From Myrica gale (Eukaryota > Streptophyta > Magnoliopsida > Fagales > Myricaceae): DNA of 64,000 nt. The translations under genes were made by a program, and so were the position numbers. Numbering within the stretch: the first letter of the stretch is position 1; every line of letters starts with the position of its first letter. The notes under the pieces were generated by a model. That model ran no database searches and was not told the DNA's origin. It was given only the letters and a program-made list of their open reading frames with translations. Positions 55,761 through 64,000 of this stretch are shown one piece after another. The stretch spans positions 13,899,001 through 13,963,000 of the forward strand of contig OZ005609.1 of the NCBI GenBank assembly GCA_963930655.1, read 5' to 3'.

Positions 55761-56182
55761 GACATCCAAGCCAACACGTGGAAACGGGTGACAGTGGACC
55801 ACAAACTAGGAATTTGGCTCTGATACCATGTTAAGACTTAAATAAAAGAGAATAAAAATTTTAGACTAAGAGAGAGAGAGAGGAGAAGTGAGACACAAGA
55901 TTTAAGTGGTTCGGTCCATAGACCTACATCCACTGTGGGAAGGCCCAAATGGGCAGATGTGTGTACTCACTGGTGTAAGGATGAGATTACATAGAGGCTT
56001 TATTTATAAGCCTTTGATTGTAATAGCCCACATTGCTTTAGCAATGTGGGACTAACTCTAATAGCCACCACAACCTTCTGATAGGGAGAGCATGAAACTC
56101 TCTGGGAGACACAAATGGATTTGCCAAGCCGGATGCTCCAGCGAGCCACAGGGTGTTCGGGAGTAGACTGAACACAAGAAGC

Positions 56183-56578
56183 TCAAGTGTCCATATCACC
56201 CCGATGCTCTAGCAACGTGGACAGAACAAAATCATCATCAGACTGCTCAATGGCCATTTTAGATTCCTTCACAACCAATTGTAGACGATCCACATCTTTC
56301 AGAGAGAAAATCATTTTCGATTTGCTCAGGCGTCCAAATCTGTTGGTGATGTCTTGTAGACGCTCCTCTGCAGCAAGCACTCTGAGTGACGGTAGATCTG
56401 CATCTGAGGAAAGGAGCGATGGCAAGGTGGACGTGAGACCTCTGTGTTTCTGCAGAATCAGTGCTCGGGTGATGTTTAGCAAGACGTCGCTCAATCTAGG
56501 ACGAAGATTTTGGAGTTGCTCATAATATTCGGCTGCCACGGTAGCAGCTAGCTCTCCCTCTTCCACATTATACTGCAC
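56183..56578 (-). CDS. Hypothetical 131-aa ORF
   Basis: The open frame MQYNVEEGELAATVAAEYYE ... LEHRGDMDT has a protein-like composition: many Leu, Glu, Arg and Ser, and predicted helical stretches such as SLRVLAAEERLQDITNRFGR. I recognise no family. It lies just beyond TRIM 1, upstream of the LINE on the same strand, so it could be LINE ORF1-related or a host gene exon. Confidence 0.35.
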   Translation of the reverse strand: MQYNVEEGELAATVAAEYYEQLQNLRPRLSDVLLNITRALILQKHRGLTSTLPSLLSSDADLPSLRVLAAEERLQDITNRFGRLSKSKMIFSLKDVDRLQLVVKESKMAIEQSDDDFVLSTLLEHRGDMDT

Positions 56579-57280
56579 GCTAAGTGTATGACCAATTGGC
56601 TAATTGGGTCACAAAACGTTAAATTTTAGTTTTTTAAGAGCTCGTCGCAAATTGGAAAATAGGTTTAGCTCTTCATCAACTTTGATTGAACTGCATATGT
56701 TCAATGCACAAAGTGTTGCCATCACAAATTGAATGAAATGTTCCAATGTTGATTTGCCAGAAAATTTGTCAGTTATGTTTTTTAGAGGAGATCTTTCAAT
56801 GTATAAATTGTTGATTGGGGTAAGGTTAATGGACTTAGCACTTATGATCTATTATGAAGATAGCAGACTACAAGCCTGCAACAATAGTTTCCTAGTCTGC
56901 TGTTTGTAGACAATCATTGTTCATATGTGAAGATTTGTTTGTTTGTTGTATTTTCTTTTTTTTCATGTTATAGGAAACTGATGTTGGAATCTTATTAGCC
57001 AAATATTGTGAGAAAATGATTTAGTATTCAACTTTGTACAGTTCGAAGGACTTTTCATGTAGGTTAGACTTATCTAACAAACCAGCTACATGACTGTCTT
57101 TGGATTGACACCAATATTTTCTTATTTTGACCATATCTGGGTGGTGGTTTATTTTGGGTACTGTCAGTTTATAAGAATACAATTTTGTAGAAGAATTTTG
57201 AAAGTTTATAGTTGGATTTCAAATTGAATGATTTGATTATTGTCTTTGGATGACCATTTAACTGTTTTTATTTGTAAAGG
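56579..57280. other. No recognisable feature
   Basis: AT-rich sequence without repeats or open frames. It may be intron of the GRF-like fragment that follows. Confidence 0.4.
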
Positions 57281-57594
57281 GACAAAGCTTGCGGTTTTTT
57301 TGAATGGATTGATCCACCCTCTCAGCAACAAGAGGGAGATGAAACGGAGAGTGTCCTATGCCAGCTGAAGACAATGGAGAAGAAGTTAAAAGATTATGGA
57401 GGAGTGACAAAACAGAACAGATCAACTCCTCTTTAAACAGAGCTATATGGAGGAGAAGTTAAAGCTATACAAGAAAAAGTTGAAGTCCACGGAAGAGATG
57501 TTGAAGGCTACGGATGACAAGCTGAAGCGACTTAAGTTAGTTATGTTAGGGTCATGGTTTTATTTTGTAATTGTATTTATCTTTGTTGTGCTTA
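57281..57594 (+). pseudogene. GRF zinc-finger-like gene fragment (At4g04775-like type)
   Basis: One frame reads DKACGFFEWIDPPSQQQEGD, matching the end of a GRF zinc finger (C-G-F/Y-F-x-W-x-D), and then a coiled-coil stretch ending at a stop near 57434. The next frame (57447 on) gives MEEKLKLYKKKLKSTEEMLK then a hydrophobic segment WFYFVIVFIFVVL. Zinc finger, coiled coil and C-terminal membrane anchor is the layout of small plant GRF proteins. The first half of the finger (the CxxxxH part) is not found upstream, and the frame is broken between the parts. Confidence 0.65.
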
Positions 57595-57765
57595 GGCCTG
57601 TTCAAAGCCACCGGTAAAATCCGGTGGCATCAGCCCGGGTTTCCGCCTAACCGGTGCCAATACCGGTGGCCTATTTTTTAGAAAACTCAGGGGTTTTCCG
57701 GTTCTCGGTTTACCTAGCACTGGGTTCCCGGGTACTGGGAAACGGGGTTGTAATTTTTATTTTAT
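57595..57765. repeat. CCGGTGGC-rich repeat segment
   Basis: ACCGGTGG/CCGGTTTTCCGG words recur in both orientations at 57615-57740, beginning AGGCCTGTTCAAAGCC. It resembles the terminal region of some plant hAT-like repeats, but no pair of ends was found. Confidence 0.4.
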
Positions 57766-60276
57766 TTTATATTAAATGATGTCTTCTTCGCAATCACCCC
57801 CTTCTCTCAATTTCTTCTTCGTCGTTTGCCTCTCTCCCTCCCTGGTCCCCTACCTCTTCGAACTCCCTGTGCACAGGAGGCACAACCGCCCTTCGCCGAC
57901 CACCACAGGTACTCTCATCTTCTCCCCTCCTTCACCTTTCGCAGACTACGCTCGACCTCCTCTTTGCGAAACAATGCGTCTCCTTGAGGACCCAAAGCTA
58001 GCGTCTTAGCCGCAACAAGTGATGCTATCACAGTCCCTCTTCCAACTCCGTTACTTCAATGGTCCTATCTCAAGAATTCTTATGCCTGTCTGTGATCCAG
58101 GCCGGATCGTGCTCTGTGGAGCATTAGAGCTCTGTTTGTTTCCACCTCTTATAGTTTTTTCCTGATTGCTTCATTGTCTATAATGTTACCTCTAATTAAT
58201 CTTTTCTTTGGGGCTTGAAAAGGGATCCACATGCATTTTCACATAATGTATATTACGTAATTGTGGCTTCCACACTGGGCTTTTTACATCTCCTCACCTC
58301 ATTGATGTCCGATAAAGATTTCGTCTAGATGGGTGAGTTTTCTGAATCCCTAAATAAATGGCTTATCTTTTAGTATACTTAAGTTAACTGGTTAATTTTA
58401 GTATTTTCCTCTGTCCACTTAAGATCATGTTTCTGTTTGAACTGTTGTTACTAATTACATGTCATATGTAGTAATTGTTGGGCCATGGTATTGAACCTGT
58501 TATATGATCTAATTAAGATCATACTAATAATTACTCATTCTGTAACTAAGATTCAACATTTTATACTAATAACCAAAGTAGTCATTCTCTAAGTAACCAA
58601 AATACTCATTTAACACCATAATTCTTGCACCTGATTTGTAGCACCATAAACCCAAATACATAACACCATAAGGCCTGAAATTCACAATCTGCCCTAACAT
58701 GGACAACTTCAAAAATATGATCCAGCTTACAGATTATCCATATCCTCAACGTAAATCCAAAAAAGATTACACCGGACCCCCACTCTACATATCTAATGTC
58801 AATCCCAAAATACATAACACCATTACAGATTATACATATCCAATGTCAATCCAAAAAGGTCATCACTACTGGTCTAATCATTCTACATATCCAATGTCAA
58901 TCTCAAAATACACAACACCAAATCAAACATTGTATCTACAAAATGTCGAACTACGCAGAATCATCAGAAACTATTGGTTGGGTCGAACTTCTGGCAGCTT
59001 GAGGGGCGAGCGCCTCAGTTGTGTCAGTTGTGACCCACCTTTCATCCTCATCTGTCCCTTTTGTGAAGTGAATTTAAATCTAAGCTTAGGAATGTAATGA
59101 CAATTATTGAACTTTTTTAAAGGCTAAAAATGGTTACCTCATACATGTTTACCCGTTTTCTTTTGAAATAAATTCCAACCTACTTTGATAATTCAAACAT
59201 TAAGAATAAAGTGTACCAAATGTAAACCACAGAGACATTATAAGGAAACCACAAAGATACAAAGGTCATCTCCAATTAGTCAAACACACATCTCAATAAC
59301 AAACGACAGATAAAAAGACAGCTTGACATTCTAACAAACGACAAAGTTGCAATTTAACCAAGGGGACAAATTTCTAATGGAAAATATTCAATTTAGCAAA
59401 AGGGGGGCATGTATGGGTGGTTGAATCACAAAACAATTCATACTTGTAGCTGGCCCAGTGGTTATTGTCACCGACAACTTTATGGCTTCAAAAGTTCCAT
59501 ATAAAACCCACCAAACATTCCAACATAGAAAAGCTTATAAAAGTACAAACATTTTAAACGACCTATACACTTTAAAAAAAACCATATAAAAGTACTGAAA
59601 AATTCCCTAAACAGTTTCGTTACTTACCTTTCGAAAACCTCAGGTAGGGCGTTCCTTCCGTTAACCACTGATGGAATCGAAGACAACGTCGAATATACAT
59701 TGATCGATTGTTTGTTCCTTTCCTTTGAGTGATTTGGGGAAAATTGGCACGATTCAATTGATTTGGGGTAAATAGCTAGGGTTCGAGAGTTCCAATGATT
59801 TAGGGAAAGTTTCGAGTGTTTTGGGGAAATGTTCGACTGTTAGGGTGAAAGGGTATAAGAATGGGAAGGGCAATGGGGGACAAAAGATGTGCGAAATTTT
59901 TTTACTAACGTGGCAAGGGCAATTTCGGAATGAAAAAATTATGGACAACATGGACTGCACGACAACCACAGGGATATATGCTTTATCAGCAAATGGAACA
60001 CGTGTAATCTTTCTATTCGCCATGATGTGTAATATTTTGACAGCTCAGCTATTGCTGTTAGTTTGGAGACGAAATATGGACGAAGTGGTATTTTTGAGAA
60101 AGATACATTACCACAGTGGCAGCGGGACAACAAATTGAATCTTAAGGGTATATTCTGAAAAAGTCCATACCACAGGGGCACGCGTATTATTTAAGCCCAA
60201 TTTGAATACAACCTTTAATAGTTAATACTACCCCAAAGAAACAATGAATTATTGATAATGAGAAGAATGTCAAAAT
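57766..60276. other. Unassigned DNA
   Basis: 57776-58009 is a pyrimidine-rich open frame without similarity. 58590-58925 holds imperfect copies of CCAATGTCAAT and ATACA(T/C)AACACCA words (58795-58925). 59930-60180 has repeated ACCACAGG(G/A) phrases, which occur in some Mutator-like termini. No gene was recognised. Confidence 0.35.
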
Positions 60277-63200
60277 TGTTGTAAAACTAAAGAACAATAC
60301 GATCTAGAAAGCGTAACAAAGAGAGAAATAGTTTTTCAGAAACTATATGGTGTATTCTCAATATTGTTGTCTCTACAACTCATCTCAATACCCATTTATA
60401 TAGGCATAGAGGAGATACATAGAATAAACAGGAATTCAAATGGAATTACAAGGGTACATAATGATGAGAAAATTAATGGTCAGAGATAATAAAAATGTGT
60501 AACTGGTGTAACAGTCATCCATAATAACACATAATTATAATATTCATAACACTCCCCCTTGGATAACCATACATAATGAATATGCTTCATTAAAACCTTG
60601 CCAAGGAAAACTCAATGGGAAAAAACCAAAGGTGAAGGAAAAAAGAGTACATTATTTGTGTGTACCTTTGAGTGGTAGAAGATTGCCTTATTAAAACCCT
60701 GCAAAAGAAAACTCGATGGGACAAGAGCTTAGCGAAGCACGTGTTTGCAAAGTAACTACTAATTTAGCACAAGTATATAATATGCAATAATTATAAATAC
60801 GTGCTAAAAGTAAAGAGTAGGGATAAGAAAACAAACATGATTTTTAGTTGGTTCGGCAAACCCCTTTACATCCACCCTTCAAGCTCCTTGACCGAGCCTT
60901 GAGGTTTTCCCACTTTTCTTCAAATAGTATACACTCTAGCTTCTGGCTCCTAGAGAACTGTACAAGTGTTTTCTCAGGTTCAACACTCATAACCATAGTT
61001 GGTTTTGGGCGTACCACTCACAACCTAACAAGCTTGAGATATACACTCTCTAAGCTTCTTCTTTAGTGAATAACCTCACTAAAGGAGACACCTCTCTTGA
61101 TATAAAGATAGAAGAACAAAAATTCTCTTGATAGAGTAGATATGAAAATGGAAGGGTCTATCTCTTGATTCACACAAAGACAAGGATATGAAAGTGTGTC
61201 TTGTGTGAATGATGTGAGAAATATAGAATATGAAGGTTTGGAATATTTCTCAAGTAGTAGAAAAGATATGTGGTCGTTGTGTCTTCATTTTGGACGTTAT
61301 GGATGTGTATTTATAGGTCACGTATGAAAAATAACCGCTTATAGCCTTTAAGAGTCGTCTATTAAAACGAGTCGGTCGACCGCTACATGAATCGGTCGAC
61401 TGCTAGACCAACCAATCGAAGACTGATCGACCGCTTTATCAGCCGATCGACCTCTTCAACTTAAGCACATAGTCTGGTTCACTTAAAATCATGTTTTTGA
61501 CCACTTTTAAACACCCAACTTGGTCAAATAATCTTTTGCTTCTTTAAAGGATCTGCATATGAGTTCTCAATAATTCGACATATCATTATAGATCCTGAAT
61601 GTCCAAGTCGATCATGCCAAAAGCATAAATGTCTTTGGATTAAAGCACTTCTGGTGCATTACAATATTTTATTCAATCATTCTTATGGTCGTATAATATA
61701 ATCTGAAAGAGAAAGTAGACAGTTTTTCCAGTATGAGGTTCTGGCTCGATACTCTAGAGGTAATATAAAGAAATTCTTCACTGCCTTCATTATTAGTGTC
61801 AATGTGATAACCATTGAGACGTATATCCTTAAAACTGAGTAAATTTCTTCTATATTTAGAAGAATAAAATGCCTCGTCAATACACAAATTTGTTCCTTCA
61901 GGGAGCATAATATAGGCTCTTCCGAAGCCTTCAATGAGATTTACATATAATGTTGACACATGCAGTAGATAATGTTACGTATTGAAAATACTTTTTTCTC
62001 TTTCAAGATTGTATGCGTTGTTGCCCTGTCTGCTAGACAAAAATCATACTCAACCATCTTGGAGTGAATCAATGCATTAGATGACGCCAGGTTGCTTCAC
62101 ACATATAAAAAAGATATATTAATAATCACTAACACATAAGAATATGAAAAGAAAGTTATAACATTTTATTCATCATGAAGAGAGTACATTAATTTATTCC
62201 AACATTTTCCGTAAAGTTCTAACATTTTATTTTATCATAAAGAAAATATATTAATTTATGAGAATATTTTCATCGCCAATCAAATGATCAATTTTCCTGT
62301 AGGATCTTCAAAGAAATCTGAAACATCAAGATGAGTAACATCAACTTCGTCAAAACTATTAAGAAAGTTATTATGATCAACAAAATTTGTTTCTTTTCCT
62401 TTCTCATTCAGAGAGGCTTGGTACAGATCAACCAAGTGTTTTGATGTATGACAAGTACGAGACCAATGCTCATTCTTCCCACACCGATAGCATTTTTCTT
62501 TTCCTCATAATTCTTTGACGGTGTATTCTGCAACCCTTTGCCTTTTTCTTATTTGGCATTTCCCAACTTCTGGTGCTTCAATGTTGAACAATTGTGGTTC
62601 CACTTTTGGTGGTGTTGTTTTTCCCTTTTATTCTTTCTCAAACCACAACCACGACTGTAGTTTTTTTTCTGAAAAGATGTCTCATTCACTTCAGGGAGTG
62701 AGATTCCATTCGCTTCAGGGAATGATTGAGAACCAGTTGGTCGAGACTGATGATTTTTCATCAAAATCTCATTATTTTTGTTCAGCCACAAGAAGACAAT
62801 AAATTAGTTCAGAATATTTCATGAACTTTCGCTCTCGATATTGTTGTTGCAGGAGCATACTTGAGGCATGAAAAGTAGCGATTTCTCCAACATGTCTTCT
62901 TTAGTGACATTTTCTCCACACAGAATTGACTGTGAAGTGATTTTGACAAACTATAATTATATTCACAAACAAATTTAAAATCTTGCAACATCAGGTGCAT
63001 CTAATTATATCGAGTTTTTGGGAGGATTACAGAATTTTGGTGCTCGTATCTCTCCTCCAAATTTTTCCATAAAATAAGGGGATCTTTTACCGTAAAATAT
63101 TCAAATTTCAATTCTTCATGGAGATGATGACGTAAGAAAATCATTGTTTTGGCGCGATCCTGCAGTGATTCATCATTTTCATCTCAAATAGTATTGTCAA

Positions 63201-63810
63201 GATTCTTAGCATCAAGGTGAATCTCAACATCAAGGACCCATGAAAGATAATTGTTGCCCGAAATATCAAGAGCTACAAATTCAAATTTCGCAAGATTCGA
63301 CATAATCTATAACAAATAACGGATGAATAAGTTTATAATCCAATTACACAAATCAACAAATAAGAAAATGTCAAATCAAACAAACTTACCACAAGCCTGT
63401 AAAAGAATGTAAAAATATGCATCTTTCTTTGACTTCAAGAATGAACATTTTGCAACAAGAAAATACACGTCCTTCTTTTGTAATTTCAAGTACTTCCCTC
63501 ACGATTGGTAAATCTTCGCGCTGATAATGTGTTGTAAAATAAAAGAACAATATGTTCTAGAAAGCATAGCAAAGAGAAAAAGAGAGAAATAGTTTTTCAG
63601 AAACTATGGTATATTCTCAATATTTTTGTCTCTACAACTCATCTCAATACCCATTTATATAGGCATAGAGGAGATACATAGAATTAAAAGGAATTCAAAT
63701 GGAATTACAATGATACATAATGATGAGAAAACTAATGGTCAGGGATAATAAAAAGGTGTAACGGGTGTAACGGACATCCATAATAACTCATAATTATAAT
63801 ATTTATAATA
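60277..63810 (-). mobile_element. Ty1/copia element with both LTRs, pol largely deleted
   Basis: LTRs at 60277-60551 and 63530-63810 (plus orientation TGTTGTAAAA to TATAA(C/T)A), flanked by AAAAT (60272-60276 and 63811-63815). On the minus strand the interior gives gag (LQDFKFVCEYNYSL near 62970), a zinc knuckle (CYRCGKNEHWSRTCH near 62480) and gag-pre-integrase sequence (LLSFKDIRLNGYHIDT near 61820; WHDRLGHS-like near 61600). A purine tract (AAGGGGGAG) precedes the 3' LTR. No integrase core, reverse transcriptase or RNase H is visible. The LTRs differ at about 20 positions plus two gaps by eye, so it is moderately old. Broken, several breaks. Confidence 0.92.
60745..61530 (-). mobile_element. 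Nested LTR fragment (GTCGAC-palindrome family)
   Basis: Closely follows the solo LTR at 34843-36095 from the words ACTAATTTAGCACAAGTATA to the GTCGGTCGACCGC palindrome region (61370-61460) and TTTTGACCACTTTTAAACAC. Both LTR termini are missing. It interrupts or replaces the pol part of the copia element around it. Fossil. Confidence 0.85.
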
Positions 63811-63815
63811 AAAAT

Positions 63816-64000
63816 ATTTTATTTACTGATATTTTAAGTGGAGTTTTTAGAAATATTTCAAGAATTAAATTAGCCTAGTATTTTTCCAAAAGCTTTATTT
63901 TGATCCAATATTGTATAATAGTAATACTCGAGAAAGAAAAATAAAAAATAAAAGAAAAAAGATAGAAACATCCAAATTATACAACATCCAATATTTGGAC
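63816..64000. other. AT-rich end of window
   Basis: Nothing recognisable beyond A/T-rich sequence. Confidence 0.5.

Larger units (their letters stand above)
54851..56063 (-). mobile_element. TRIM 1 with apparently identical LTRs
   Basis: LTRs at 54851-55085 and 55829-56063, both 235 bp and identical as far as I can read. GCCAC duplications flank them (54846-54850 and 56064-56068). On the minus strand TGGTATCAGAGCC (55816-55828), an initiator-Met tRNA primer site, directly follows the upstream LTR. A purine tract (TTGCGGGGGAG) precedes the other LTR. The 743-bp interior has no gag or pol; it contains a GCCGG-rich tandem array and a second, older TRIM-like LTR piece. Same family as TRIM 2. Very recent insertion; structurally whole for a TRIM. 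Confidence 0.96.

Overview
The window is nuclear DNA from a flowering plant, most likely a eudicot. It carries intron-split nuclear genes (ribosomal protein L18 and a plant-type soluble epoxide hydrolase), telo-box promoter sequence, and a dense nested set of plant mobile elements: Ty1/copia, Ty3/gypsy, TRIM, CACTA, hAT, LINE, SINE and foldback elements. There is no rRNA, true tRNA, CRISPR array or prokaryote-style operon.

Only two host genes look whole. RPL18 (15015-17555, +, five coding exons, 187 aa) and a soluble epoxide hydrolase (18852-20295, -, three exons, 316 aa) converge on a 1.3 kb spacer. A second, dead epoxide hydrolase copy lies in the same orientation at 40653-51125. It has been split by a 6.1 kb CACTA element, itself carrying a Sirevirus-like copia element, and by a 1.7 kb hAT element.

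Layout. 1-13.3 kb: copia fragment, SINE, gypsy relic with a nested LTR, LINE pieces. 13.3-14.7 kb: a foldback element and a poly(A)-tailed retroposon with 15-bp target duplications, next to the RPL18 promoter. 15-20.3 kb: the two host genes. 20.5-33.2 kb: two related CACTA elements (A truncated and carrying a gypsy relic; B with both ends and TAT target duplications) set in LINE remnants. B encodes a putative plant transposon protein and a Transposase_24-like relic. 33.3-38 kb: two hAT elements flanking a solo LTR with AAAAT duplications; the second hAT element (36210-38030, 8-bp duplications) holds intron-containing exons of a plant O-fucosyltransferase gene. 40-40.6 kb: a TRIM. 40.6-51.1 kb: the broken epoxide hydrolase with its insertions. 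51.1-54.85 kb: two foldback elements, a 111-bp tandem repeat and an internally deleted LINE. 54.85-56.06 kb: a TRIM whose two 235-bp LTRs look identical. 56-60.2 kb: a GRF zinc-finger-like gene fragment and unassigned DNA. 60.3-63.8 kb: a deleted copia element with both LTRs and AAAAT duplications, carrying a nested LTR fragment.

The observations most worth checking are the gene-capturing hAT element; a set of short palindromes with a GTCGAC core shared by copia-type LTRs and unrelated foldback elements; the CACTA family that lacks a visible TNP2 transposase but keeps two other proteins; and the very young TRIM with a GCCGG-rich tandem-repeat interior. All calls come from reading the sequence; no database search was run.
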